Source of the DNA: Kocuria massiliensis
GTDB lineage: Bacteria > Actinomycetota > Actinomycetes > Actinomycetales > Micrococcaceae
Direction: 5' to 3'
NCBI RefSeq assembly: GCF_900169715.1
Contig: NZ_LT835161.1
Coordinates: forward strand, 1,417,590-1,481,589
Length of the DNA: 64,000 bases
Part shown: positions 25,759 to 34,314 of the stretch, in pieces
Layout of the letters: each line of letters opens with the position of its first letter
Numbering within the stretch: position 1 is the stretch's first letter
Made by a program: the position numbers and the translations under genes
The notes under the pieces: generated by a model
The model's database searches: none
Told to the model about the DNA's origin: nothing
The model's input: the letters and a program-made list of their open reading frames with translations, nothing else

Positions 25759-27164
25759 TGGGCTCCGGCGGTGGCGGCCGGTTCGAAGACCGGAACCTTC
25801 CCCGTTTCCGGAACCTGGGTACCGCGCAGCGAGGCACCCTTCGTTTCCTTCATGAACAAGACCGCGATGAATCCAATCAGGCAGGCACCCATCATGTAGA
25901 ACGCAGGTACCAGGTCGTTACCGGTAGCCCCGATCAAGGCCTCATTCACCATGGGCGACGTACCGCCGAAGATCATGGTGGAGACGTTATAGGCGATAGC
26001 GAATCCGGCATACCGTACCGGAGCCGGGAACATGGCAGGGAACGTCGCGGAAATGGTGCTGAGCTGAGGGATGTAGAGCAAGCCAAGAACCGCGAACCCA
26101 AGCAGCGCAAACCAGAAGCCCTGCGCCATGAGCAAATACATGGGAACCGACAGAATGAAGAGCGCGATGAGCGAGACGAACCACATGGGCTTACGTCCGA
26201 CCTTGTCCGAGAGCGCGCCGCCAAATGGCATCACGACCATCATCGCGAACTGCGCGATGAACATAACGGTCAATGTGGTGGAACTGTCCATGCCGACGGA
26301 ACTTTCCAGATAGGTCGGCATATACGTCAACAGCGTGTAGTTGACGACGTTCACGGCCACGACCAGGCCGAACACGATGGCCATCTGGCCCTTGTGATGG
26401 GCGAAGAGTTCTTTGAGCCCGCCGCCGACCGAACTTTGATGCTGTTTTCCTTCGAGCTCCTCAAAGATCGGCGATTCCGCGAGCTTGGACCGCAGATACC
26501 ATCCGATCAAGCCGAGAGGGCCGGCCACCAAGAACGGGATGCGCCAACCCCAATCCATCATCGCCGCGTTCCCGAGGGTCAGCTCCCCAATCAAGACGAT
26601 GAGCGAGCCGAAGGCGAAGCCACCCAGGGTGCCGAATTCCAAGAAGCTTCCATAAAAGCCTCGGCGATGATCGGGAGCGTATTCGGCCATGAAGGTCGCT
26701 GCCCCGCCGTATTCACCGCCCGAGGAGAACCCTTGAACCACACGCAATACCGCGAGCAGGATCGGGGCAAAGACTCCGATGGTATTGACGTCCGGCAGGA
26801 CACCGATGAGGAAGGTCGCGGCCGCCATCAGGACGATCGTCAGGGCGAGAACGCCCTTACGCCCCATCTTGTCGCCGATCGGTCCCCAGACCATGCCGCC
26901 AATTGGCCTCATGATGAAGGACAAAGCCAGCAACGACAGCGTCCATAATTGACCGTTGTCGCCGGGGAAGAAGTGCTGAGAAAGGTACGCCGTCGAGACC
27001 GCGTACAGACCGTAATCAAACCACTCGGTGGCGTTGCCGATGGCGGAAGCTCCCACGGCCTTTCGGACTGTTTTGAGGTCTGGCTCAATGGGTGCCGGAC
27101 CCGTTCCGGAATCCTTCTCGCTAGTCTGGTGGGCGTCGATTCGTGCTGGCGATTCATGTGCCAT
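25755..27164 (-). CDS. MHS-family MFS symporter (proline/betaine or dicarboxylate type)
   Basis: The product has 469 residues and about 12 membrane segments. ASAIGNATEWFDYGLYAVST and RPIGGMVWGPIGDKMGRKGV are hallmarks of the metabolite:H+ symporter branch that includes ProP, ShiA and KgtP. VRYAGFAIAYNVSTMIFGGT is the matching second-half motif. The nearest relatives by pattern are the ProP-like carriers, but the substrate cannot be fixed. Start ATG 27164. The gene stands alone, convergent with the preceding permease. Confidence 0.85.
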   Translation of the reverse strand: MAHESPARIDAHQTSEKDSGTGPAPIEPDLKTVRKAVGASAIGNATEWFDYGLYAVSTAYLSQHFFPGDNGQLWTLSLLALSFIMRPIGGMVWGPIGDKMGRKGVLALTIVLMAAATFLIGVLPDVNTIGVFAPILLAVLRVVQGFSSGGEYGGAATFMAEYAPDHRRGFYGSFLEFGTLGGFAFGSLIVLIGELTLGNAAMMDWGWRIPFLVAGPLGLIGWYLRSKLAESPIFEELEGKQHQSSVGGGLKELFAHHKGQMAIVFGLVVAVNVVNYTLLTYMPTYLESSVGMDSSTTLTVMFIAQFAMMVVMPFGGALSDKVGRKPMWFVSLIALFILSVPMYLLMAQGFWFALLGFAVLGLLYIPQLSTISATFPAMFPAPVRYAGFAIAYNVSTMIFGGTSPMVNEALIGATGNDLVPAFYMMGACLIGFIAVLFMKETKGASLRGTQVPETGKVPVFEPAATAGAH

Positions 27165-27362
27165 GAAATGATCCGATACTGTGGTTTAGCCGAATTGCGC
27201 TGTCAAATACGTTCATTCAACGGTAGATTGGCGGTCTGTGACAGTCAACACGGAACGAACCGCTCCATACCTGAATGTCGCGTCATCAGCGCGAAGTAGG
27301 CTGATGAAAAATTTTCTGAAATGAAACCTCACATTCGCCCACTCTGCGACGACTACCTAGTG

Positions 27363-27893
27363 ATGGATAGCAAAATTCCCTTTGAGCAGGTCGTTCAGCA
27401 CCACGGTCCCACCGTGTGGCGAGTTTGCCGTGGCCTGCTTCGGTCACAACACGACGCCGAAGACGCGTGGGCCGAAACGTTCGCGGCGGGGTTGAAGGCC
27501 TGGCCCGACCTACCTGGCACGACGACGGTGGAAGCCTGGCTCGTTGCCGTCGCTCGGCACAAAGCCATCGATGTGGCCCGCGGCAACGCCCGTCGCGCCA
27601 CACCCAGTGAACCCGGCGAGGGAAGATCCGGGGGGCCGAACTGTTCGGCAACGTCGGAAAGTGCCGAGGAAACGGTTCTGCGGGACGTGAACGCCCAACT
27701 GTTGTGGGCAGCGGTGCACCAGCTACCGGAGCGGCAACGACTCGCGGTGATCCACCATCATCTGGGAGGACTACCGTATCGGGAGGTTGCCGCGCTCGTC
27801 GGCGGCAGAGAAGCTGCGGTGCGTCGTGCCGCCGCGGACGGATTGCGATCCTTAAGGAGACAACGAAACGAATTGATGGAGCGTGAACAGTGA
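27363..27893 (+). CDS. ECF-type RNA polymerase sigma factor
   Basis: The product has 176 residues with two domains. Sigma-2 is at about residues 5-75 (FEQVVQHHGPTVWRVCRGLL, DAEDAWAETFAAGL, VEAWLVAVARHKAIDVAR). Sigma-4 is at about 110-165 (QLPERQRLAVIHHHLGGLPY then REVAALVGGREAAVRRAAAD). Regions 1 and 3 are lacking, as in ECF factors. The start is uncertain: ATG 27363 gives the usual N-terminus, ATG 27321 adds 14 residues; neither has a clear ribosome site. Its TGA overlaps the GTG of ogt (GTGA). No classical anti-sigma gene follows, so control may run through the Ogt partner. Confidence 0.83.
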   Translation: MDSKIPFEQVVQHHGPTVWRVCRGLLRSQHDAEDAWAETFAAGLKAWPDLPGTTTVEAWLVAVARHKAIDVARGNARRATPSEPGEGRSGGPNCSATSESAEETVLRDVNAQLLWAAVHQLPERQRLAVIHHHLGGLPYREVAALVGGREAAVRRAAADGLRSLRRQRNELMEREQ

Positions 27894-28498
27894 ATACAAC
27901 GAGGCATGAATTTGACGAAATTTTTCCCGTTCCGTCAGACCACATGACACGATTACACGAAATTTTGGAAGAAAAAGTGGTGGACGAAAATCTGGAAATT
28001 TCATATCGAACAGTAGATTCACCGCTGGGCACACTCATGCTGGCAGCGACGAGCGAGGGCGTTCTTCGCGTAGCTTTCGAAGGAGAAGATTTCGATCACG
28101 TTTTGGAGTCACTCTCGGAATCGGTCAGCCCTCGAATTCTGAAATCCCGGCGACGTCTTGATCAGCCCGCACGCCAACTGGAGGAATACTTCGACGGCGC
28201 ACGGCAGGTGTTCCATCTACCTCTGGACCGCAGGTTATCCCACGGGTTCAGGGGAACCGTCCAGCACTACCTTCCGACCATCCCCTTCGGAGAGACCCTC
28301 AGCTATCGCGACGTCGCGGAACGAGTCGGTCATCCTCAAGCTGTGCGAGCCGTCGGATCGGCGTGCGCCACGAACCCGATCCCTGTGATCGTGCCGTGTC
28401 ACAGGGTCGTCCGCGCGGACGGATCATTGGGTGGATATCTTGGTGGGCTGGAGGCAAAGCGAGGACTCTTACGCCTCGAAGGATCCGGAGGGCGTTAA
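27890..28498 (+). CDS. ogt: Methylated-DNA--protein-cysteine methyltransferase with N-terminal extension
   Basis: The product has 202 residues. The active site NPIPVIVPCHRVVRADGSLG contains the acceptor cysteine in PCHRV. GETLSYRDVAERVGHPQAVR and AVGSACATNP complete the DNA-binding helix region. It removes methyl groups from O6-methylguanine by suicide transfer. The core starts near residue 38 (ISYRTVDSPLGTLMLAATSE). The first 37 residues are an extra acidic/amphipathic segment (FDEIFPVPSDHMTRLHEILE) not present in E. coli Ogt. Start GTG 27890, coupled to the sigma gene; its stop overlaps the next ATG by one base (TAATG). Confidence 0.9.
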   Translation: MNTTRHEFDEIFPVPSDHMTRLHEILEEKVVDENLEISYRTVDSPLGTLMLAATSEGVLRVAFEGEDFDHVLESLSESVSPRILKSRRRLDQPARQLEEYFDGARQVFHLPLDRRLSHGFRGTVQHYLPTIPFGETLSYRDVAERVGHPQAVRAVGSACATNPIPVIVPCHRVVRADGSLGGYLGGLEAKRGLLRLEGSGGR

Positions 28499-29448
28499 TG
28501 GAACCCGATTCATCAGAGTTATTTACCGGACTGAGCGCTTTCCCGCTCACTCCATTGCACGATGACCGGATGGACGAGTCGGCTTTCGGCAACATCATCG
28601 GCATGCTCGACGCCGCATCCGTAGACTCGATCACTGTCTTGGGGTCGACCGGTTCGTATGCCTACCTACACACTGAAGAACGTGCCAGGGCCGTTGAACT
28701 CGCCGTCGAGAACGCGTCATCCACTCCGGTATTCGCCGGGATTGGGGCCCTCCGCACCTCGGATGTGTTGACTCATGCCGCCAACGCCCGCGAGGCAGGT
28801 GCGCGAGCGCTATTGCTCGCACCCGTCAGCTACCAGCCTCTGACCGATGAGGACGTTTTTCACCTGTACCGGGCGGTGTCCGAATCCACCGATCTTCCGA
28901 TCATCGTCTACGACAACCCAACCACCACACACTTCTCGTTTTCCCTCGACCTCTACGCCCGCGTGGCAGCGCTGCCCCACGTTGCGTCCGTGAAGATCCC
29001 GCCCTTGCCTTCTGATTCTCGGGCTGCCGCGGAACGGGTTCATCAGATCCGTGACGTGATCCCCCGGGACGTCGTTGTGGGAATTTCGGGCGACGCCTCC
29101 GCCGCTCAGGGCCTGGTGGCGGGGTGCTCCGTTTGGTATTCCGTCATCGGAGGCGTCTTGCCGCAGCTTGCCCTCCCGATCGTGGAGGCGGCTCGTCAGG
29201 GGCATGACGCTCTGGCGCGGGAGACCTCCGACCGATTGCGGCCCCTGTGGGATCTTTACACCGAGTTTGGCGGGAGCGCCCGCGTCGCTGCCGCCATCGC
29301 GGAAGCTCTCGGCCTGGCCCAGTCTTCGTGCCTCCCTCGTCCGATTCTTGGCTTGGACGAATCGGGCCGGCGCCGCGTCGTCGCCGCGCTACGTGAGGTG
29401 GGTATCGATCGGACCGTGGATGGCTCAGCCTTCGGCGATCACCGCTAG
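28498..29448 (+). CDS. Divergent dihydrodipicolinate synthase/NAL-family aldolase
   Basis: The product has 316 residues. The fold signatures are present: [10 protein letters not shown], the loop GSTGSYAYL, the catalytic tyrosine in IVYDNPTT, and the Schiff-base lysine in VASVKIPPL. The carboxylate-binding arginine that follows the tyrosine motif in true DapA is not seen ([14 protein letters not shown]), and the usual GTTGE loop reads GSTGS. So it is unlikely to be the lysine-pathway enzyme. Substrate unknown. ATG 28498 has GGAGG eight bases upstream and shares a base with the ogt stop, making a three-gene operon sigma-ogt-aldolase. It overlaps the convergent recQ by 24 bases. Confidence 0.78.
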   Translation: MEPDSSELFTGLSAFPLTPLHDDRMDESAFGNIIGMLDAASVDSITVLGSTGSYAYLHTEERARAVELAVENASSTPVFAGIGALRTSDVLTHAANAREAGARALLLAPVSYQPLTDEDVFHLYRAVSESTDLPIIVYDNPTTTHFSFSLDLYARVAALPHVASVKIPPLPSDSRAAAERVHQIRDVIPRDVVVGISGDASAAQGLVAGCSVWYSVIGGVLPQLALPIVEAARQGHDALARETSDRLRPLWDLYTEFGGSARVAAAIAEALGLAQSSCLPRPILGLDESGRRRVVAALREVGIDRTVDGSAFGDHR

Positions 29449-31266
29449 GACGGCTTGACCGTAACGTTCCTGCTTCTTGGCGCCGATGCCGCTGATCCCG
29501 GCGAGGGCGGCGTCGGAAACGGGCCGTTCACGAGCCAATTCGATGAGCGTGGCGTCGGGGAAGACAACGTAGGCCGGAACCTGTTGCTCCTTCGCTTCCG
29601 CAGTCCGCCACGTTCGCAGCGATTCAAATAGTTTCTGTTGCGACTCGTCCAGCTCCGCCGCGGCCGCTGAATTTGCCTTCCGTCCGCGTCTGTTGGAGGA
29701 CCGACCGGTTCTGCGGTCGGGCATCGTCCGCAGCATGATACTTTCCTCCCCGCGCAGTAGGGGGCCAGATGCGGGCGCCAGCACCAGCGTGCCGTACTCC
29801 CCCACGGTTTCGACGACGTTCCGGGCGAGCAATTGCCGCACCACTGCCCTCCACTCGGATTCGCTCAGATCATCGCCGATGCCCCACACACTCAATTCTT
29901 GGTGATTCGACTGTTCGGAGCGCTCATTGGAGACACCCCGCAGGACGTTGATAATCTGGCCGGCCCCGAATCGCTGGCCTCGTTCGCGATCCAGCCGGAC
30001 GATGGTCGACAGGAGTTTTTGGACCGGAACCGTGGCATCCCACGATGCTGGCGGATTGAGGCAGTTATCGCAATTGCCGCACGGTTCGGATTCTTGGCCG
30101 AAATACCGCAGAATCTGGACGCGACGGCAGGCCGTGGTTTCGCACAGTGCCAGCATGGCGTCCAGATGTCCCCGTTGGACCCGGCGATGCTCTTCGCTGC
30201 CTTCGGAGTCGCCGATCATGCGCCGGAGCTGGACGACGTCTTGGAGACCGTAGGCCAACCATGCCGTGGCGGGAAGACCGTCTCGGCCCGCGCGTCCGGT
30301 TTCTTGGTAGTAGCCCTCAACGGACTTGGGCATGTCAAGGTGCGCAACGAATCGCACGTCGGGTTTGTCGATGCCCATGCCAAAGGCGATAGTCGCCACC
30401 ACCACGACGCCGTCTTCTCGGAGGAAACGACGTTGGGCACCGGCGCGTTCCGATTCGCTGAGGCCGGCGTGATACGCGACGGCGTCGATGCCTTGAGCCT
30501 GAAGCCAGGTTGCCGTTTGCTCCACGCGTTTGCGCGATAAACAGTACACAATTCCGGCGTCGGACTCGTGCTCCGTCCGGATGAGGTCCAAGAGTTGTTG
30601 GCGCGCGCTATTTTTCTCGGTGATTCGGTATTGAATATTGGGCCGGTCGAAACTTGCCACGAAATGGCGGGCACTATCCATCCGGAGATTTTCGGTGAGT
30701 TCCCGGTGCGTGACCTCGGTTGCGGTCGCCGTGAGGGCGATTCGCGGGGTTTCCGGAAACCGTTCCGCCAACGCGCTGAGGCCCAGGTAATCTTGCCGAA
30801 AATCATGGCCCCATTGGGAGACACAGTGGGCCTCGTCGATCGCGAAGAGGCATACGCGAGACTCCTCGAGGAGATGTAGCGTCCTGGGCTGAACTAATCG
30901 CTCAGGCGCCATATACAAGAGGTCATATTCGCCGGCTCTGAGGCTCGATTCCACGTCACGCACTTCCTCAGGAGTCAACGTGGAATTGAGATATCCCGCT
31001 CGAATACCGACCGCAGCCAGCGCATCCACCTGGTCCTGCATGAGTGCGATGAGCGGAGAAACGACGATTCCTGTGCCCGGTCGAACCACCGCAGGAATTT
31101 GGTAGCAGAGAGATTTTCCCCCGCCGGTGGGCATGAGAACGACGGCATCCCCGCCCGCGACTACGTGGTCGATGATCTCGGCCTGCGAACCTCGAAAGGT
31201 GTCGTATCCGAAAGTGGATTGGAGGACATTCAACGGTGAAGTGGAGGCGTCGGCTGTGGAAGTCAC
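29425..31266 (-). CDS. recQ: ATP-dependent DNA helicase RecQ
   Basis: The product has 613 residues. Domains in order: helicase core with Walker [16 protein letters not shown] and the DEAH box [20 protein letters not shown]; motif [15 protein letters not shown]; the RQC zinc cluster with CGNCDNC; and a C-terminal HRDC domain (about 535-610) ending [20 protein letters not shown]. It unwinds DNA 3' to 5' in recombination and fork repair. Start is GTG 31266. Length and domain set are those of the classical bacterial enzyme. Confidence 0.95.
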   Translation of the reverse strand: MTSTADASTSPLNVLQSTFGYDTFRGSQAEIIDHVVAGGDAVVLMPTGGGKSLCYQIPAVVRPGTGIVVSPLIALMQDQVDALAAVGIRAGYLNSTLTPEEVRDVESSLRAGEYDLLYMAPERLVQPRTLHLLEESRVCLFAIDEAHCVSQWGHDFRQDYLGLSALAERFPETPRIALTATATEVTHRELTENLRMDSARHFVASFDRPNIQYRITEKNSARQQLLDLIRTEHESDAGIVYCLSRKRVEQTATWLQAQGIDAVAYHAGLSESERAGAQRRFLREDGVVVVATIAFGMGIDKPDVRFVAHLDMPKSVEGYYQETGRAGRDGLPATAWLAYGLQDVVQLRRMIGDSEGSEEHRRVQRGHLDAMLALCETTACRRVQILRYFGQESEPCGNCDNCLNPPASWDATVPVQKLLSTIVRLDRERGQRFGAGQIINVLRGVSNERSEQSNHQELSVWGIGDDLSESEWRAVVRQLLARNVVETVGEYGTLVLAPASGPLLRGEESIMLRTMPDRRTGRSSNRRGRKANSAAAAELDESQQKLFESLRTWRTAEAKEQQVPAYVVFPDATLIELARERPVSDAALAGISGIGAKKQERYGQAVLAVIAEG

Positions 31267-31324
31267 GCCCCTACGCTAGCGCGATCGGCGACGTCGCGCC
31301 CGCCCTGTGGACGATCGATAGCCT

Positions 31325-31432
31325 ATGAATCATTCTCTTGATCCGTCGACGCGGTTCAGGCATCTCCAAACTTTGATCACCCTTGCCGATTCTCTAGAGA
31401 AGCGTTTGAATACTCTCGTCCGCACCTACTGA
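31325..31432 (+). CDS. Possible 35-residue leader ORF
   Basis: An ATG at 31325 opens a 35-codon frame ending with TGA at 31430-31432, immediately before the next gene. The product, MNHSLDPSTRFRHLQTLITL followed by ADSLEKRLNTLVRTY, reads as a short amphipathic helix. No good ribosome site precedes it. The tight join to the downstream frame is the only support, so it may be chance. Confidence 0.25.
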   Translation: MNHSLDPSTRFRHLQTLITLADSLEKRLNTLVRTY

Positions 31433-31444
31433 ATGGGAGATATT

Positions 31445-31969
31445 ATGGGAACCCTGGCAGAGTGGGCCGCAGCACTCGTCGCTGTGGTGGCGATATTTTT
31501 TGCATGGAAGTCCAACCAAGCGTCAACCGAGATGTTATCCATGGAACAGCGACGAGACGAAGAAAACGAACGCCGAAAGAAAATGGATCAAGCATCCAAC
31601 ATTTCCGCTTGGTGCACGTTCCTCCCGGATCATCAAGGGCCGCGCAAGGATGCGCTCCAGATCCTCAACAACTCCCAATTGCCGGCGTATCAGGTCGACA
31701 TTCACAGCACCAACAAGGATGGAAATGCCAACAAACCGCTGCATTTGGAAGTTCTACCACCCGGAAATTTTATAGCGCTGAGTAATGAAAAATTCGGTTG
31801 GGATTTCCCAGAAGCGAGAGAGACATTCACTGGGACCATTCGCCCCATCACCAAATCCACCACATGGTGCGTCGAGAATATTGAACTCACGGATTCCTTC
31901 GGCAATCGGTGGGAGCGCGATCGACGAGGACAGCACACGCTGATTTCCTCTGCTCCGGAACCACACTGA
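31445..31969 (+). CDS. Hypothetical membrane-anchored protein
   Basis: The product has 174 residues and I do not recognise a family. Residues 3-21 (TLAEWAAALVAVVAIFFAW) form one membrane helix. Residues about 25-50 (STEMLSMEQRRDEENERRKK) are a charged helix likely to be coiled-coil. The rest is a soluble, probably beta-rich domain. I use ATG 31445 because GGGAGA lies five bases upstream; ATG 31433 is the alternative. It stands alone between recQ (divergent) and the convergent flavin monooxygenase. A/T content is somewhat higher than in its neighbours by eye. Confidence 0.6.
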   Translation: MGTLAEWAAALVAVVAIFFAWKSNQASTEMLSMEQRRDEENERRKKMDQASNISAWCTFLPDHQGPRKDALQILNNSQLPAYQVDIHSTNKDGNANKPLHLEVLPPGNFIALSNEKFGWDFPEARETFTGTIRPITKSTTWCVENIELTDSFGNRWERDRRGQHTLISSAPEPH

Positions 31970-32006
31970 TTCCCATCGAATTCACTAAGCGGGATCCTGG
32001 CCTCCT

Positions 32007-33362
32007 TTAGCCTTCCCTGTTCACCAGGGCGGGTGCTGGACGTCCCAGGAGGGCTCGCAATGTGGAAGCTTCGGGATATTCGGGGCGTGCGACGCCGCGT
32101 CGTCTGAGCACCGGCACGACCTCGTCCACGAAACGGTGGAGTTGCGCCACGTCACTGACCTGTAGGACGAAGCCATCCGCCGCGCCGGCGGATTTCCACT
32201 CGATCATTTTCTCGGCGATAGTTTCCGCAGAGCCCGCCACGATAAATTGCGTCTGCTCCAAGAGGTCCCCAAGAATTGAGGCTACGGTTCGGCCTTCCTG
32301 AGCAGCCTGTCGCAGCGGCTCCGCGAGCCACGTTCCTTCGTGGGCCATCCCCCGCTCGACGTCGTCTTCATCGATCTGCTGGTGAAAGGTCGAGACAGGG
32401 CGGCCGATGGCCACCGAAACCCGTTCTGCCATACGGTCCCAGGTGCCGTGGAGCTGCCAGTAGGAGGCCAAGGCATCCTCGGCGGTTGCGTCGTCGTCGG
32501 TGACGAGGGCGATAAGACGTGCCAAAAGGAGCGGTTCGGCTCGCTTCGAGGATTCCGGATCGCCCGCTTCGCGAAGACGCGCCCGGTATGAAGTGGCCGC
32601 CTGAATACTGGTAGGCATGGCGAAGACGGCGTCGGCGGTGGCAGAAGCAAGACGAAGCCCTTGAGGCGACTGACCCGCCTGGAAAATAACCGGCTCTCCC
32701 TGTGGGGAGGACTCAATGTTTAGCGGGCCGGCGACGTCGAAGAACTCACCGTGGTGCTCCAACGCGCGGACTTTCGAGCGATCCATATATTCACCCGTCG
32801 CACGATTCCGCAGAAATGCGCCTGGGTCATGGCTGGCCCAGAGTCCACGAATTACCTCGATTGCTTCTTGTGCTCTCGAGTACCGAGTCTGGTGATCGAT
32901 CTGGCCGGACAAGCCAAAATTCCGTGCTGCCTGGTCGCTCAACGAGGTGACGACGTTCCATCCCGCCCGCCCGCCGCTGAGGTGATCCAGTGAAAGCATC
33001 ATCCGGGCGACGTTGTACGGGTGTTGATAGGTCGATGAAACCGTGCCGACCAGCCCGACCTTGGAGGTCGACGCGGCTAGGTAAGACAGCAGTGTCAACG
33101 GCTCAAAACGAGAGAGATAGTGGGGCGGTCCGCTGGGGTCGGCGAAGACGGCGTCGGCAACGAAGAGAAAATCGAAGGTGCCTTCTTCCGCAAGTTCAGC
33201 GACCTTCCGGTACCAGCCCGAGTTGATCGAGGCGTCGACCGGCTCTTGGGGGTTCAACCACGCGCGTTCGTCGTCGGGCGCGCCGGAGGCTGTCGGCATA
33301 ATACCCAGGTGGAGGACGGACTGGGGCGGAGTTACTTCTGCATCCACGTCAGACAAGGCCAT
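32007..33362 (-). CDS. LLM-class FMN-dependent monooxygenase (NtaA/SnaA/DszA type)
   Basis: The product has 451 residues. LHLGIMPTASG near the start, DFLFVADAVF, SGGRAGWNVVTSLSDQAARN and PVIFQAGQSPQGLRLASATA are the signatures of the nitrilotriacetate/pristinamycin/dibenzothiophene-sulfone monooxygenase branch of the luciferase superfamily. These enzymes use reduced FMN from a separate reductase to attack sulfur, nitrogen or aromatic substrates. No reductase or ssu gene is nearby. ATG 33362 is chosen (GAGAA upstream), giving the family's normal length; in-frame codons extend to 33557. Confidence 0.82.
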   Translation of the reverse strand: MALSDVDAEVTPPQSVLHLGIMPTASGAPDDERAWLNPQEPVDASINSGWYRKVAELAEEGTFDFLFVADAVFADPSGPPHYLSRFEPLTLLSYLAASTSKVGLVGTVSSTYQHPYNVARMMLSLDHLSGGRAGWNVVTSLSDQAARNFGLSGQIDHQTRYSRAQEAIEVIRGLWASHDPGAFLRNRATGEYMDRSKVRALEHHGEFFDVAGPLNIESSPQGEPVIFQAGQSPQGLRLASATADAVFAMPTSIQAATSYRARLREAGDPESSKRAEPLLLARLIALVTDDDATAEDALASYWQLHGTWDRMAERVSVAIGRPVSTFHQQIDEDDVERGMAHEGTWLAEPLRQAAQEGRTVASILGDLLEQTQFIVAGSAETIAEKMIEWKSAGAADGFVLQVSDVAQLHRFVDEVVPVLRRRGVARPEYPEASTLRALLGRPAPALVNREG

Positions 33363-33670
33363 TTCTCGTTTTTCAAAACTCAACAGGACGACATCAGCAT
33401 GAACGTTCTGGGCGGGAAACGCCATTCGGCGCGCCCTAAAATGGGTGGCTTTTCTCCGTTGCCCAGCTCGACGCCGTGACGACGAGGGGTTTGAGGCTGG
33501 CTTGCTCCATCGTTCAGGGTGGCGACGACTGATCTTGGCTGTAGAACGGTCCTTCATCGAGCAAGGGTCTGACCATACTGGGCTGAGTTCGCCAGGACAC
33601 GCGCTGGGAAGGATCCGGACAGGTGCCGACGGCGGCGCGGGGGCTGGGGTCGGCCCTCCCTATGCCCCTT
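33363..33670. other. Intergenic stretch without recognised feature
   Basis: Upstream region of the flavin monooxygenase. I see no gene, RNA or clear riboswitch fold. It probably contains the promoter of the minus-strand gene. Confidence 0.4.
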
Positions 33671-33990
33671 AGTGGCGGTTACCCAATTCGGCGGGGTCCA
33701 CCGCAGTTAGGTGGCGCCCAAACCACCACCAAACTGTGGTAAGTACCTCCAAAGTAGGGCAACCGCCACCGAACGACGACGCCCGACCACCCGCCAGGCG
33801 CGGGTAAACGCCGCATAAGCCAGGCATCCGCCACTAGATAGCCGGATCCCGCCACCCGGCCGGCACCGGTATACGTCACATAAGCCGGGCAACCGCCCCT
33901 TGATAGCCGGATTCCGCCACCTACCGGCAACGGTAAACGCCCCACCAGCCGGGCAACCGCCACTTGATAGCCATTGCCCGCCGACCCGGA
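33671..33990. repeat. Tandem ~65-bp imperfect repeat with inner hairpin
   Basis: The motif GGGCAACCGCCACY recurs at 33757, 33822, 33887 and 33951, i.e. at spacings of 65, 65 and 64 bases. An inverted copy (AGTGGCGGTTACCC) lies at 33671-33684. Units 2-4 also share GATAGCC just after the motif, and units 1-3 share the tail GGTaaACGcC. Unit 1 holds a stem ACCCGC/GCGGGT (33789-33794 with 33800-33805). Unit 3 has TACCG/CGGTA (33922-33926 with 33931-33935) closing a GCAA loop at the same place. Open frames across the block on the minus strand are low-complexity products of the repeat and are not called as genes. Confidence 0.75.
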
Positions 33991-34043
33991 TGACAGGGAA
34001 CGGTGAAAGTGGACAGTAAGTGGACACCAACGACCCTTAAACG

Positions 34044-34090
34044 AAAAAATCCCCGGAACACCAACGTTACTTCGCTGATATTCCGGGGAT
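34044..34090 (-). terminator. Terminator of tRNA-Pro
   Basis: A 10-bp stem (34049-34058 with 34081-34090) is followed on the minus strand by a run of six T residues, five bases after the tRNA 3' end. Confidence 0.85.
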
Positions 34091-34095
34091 GTCCG

Positions 34096-34169
<74 letters not shown>

Positions 34170-34314
34170 AATTTATGCCCGGTCATCGCCGGGCACTCGA
34201 ATCATCATACAGGATCACCCCGACGAACGCACATCGGCCAAGGCGCTCTTTCCGGGACCACGTGGCCTTCGGAAAGAGCGCCGATGGTCCGACGCCGGAA
34301 CGGATCCAGCCGCG

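Noticed and set aside
25380-26948. Open frame of 522 codons on the plus strand
   Set aside because: Overlaps the ACR3-type permease and runs antisense to the MHS symporter; composition is typical of a shadow frame.
33363-33670. SAM or other riboswitch upstream of the flavin monooxygenase
   Set aside because: I looked for the usual conserved blocks and paired stems and found none.
33671-33990. Possible CRISPR array
   Set aside because: The units are contiguous, imperfect and about 65 bp with no unique spacers, and no cas genes are present.
33679-34030. Two minus-strand frames of about 95-107 codons
   Set aside because: They are translations of the tandem 65-bp repeat, with repeated Gly/Arg/Trp patterns, no ribosome site and no family.
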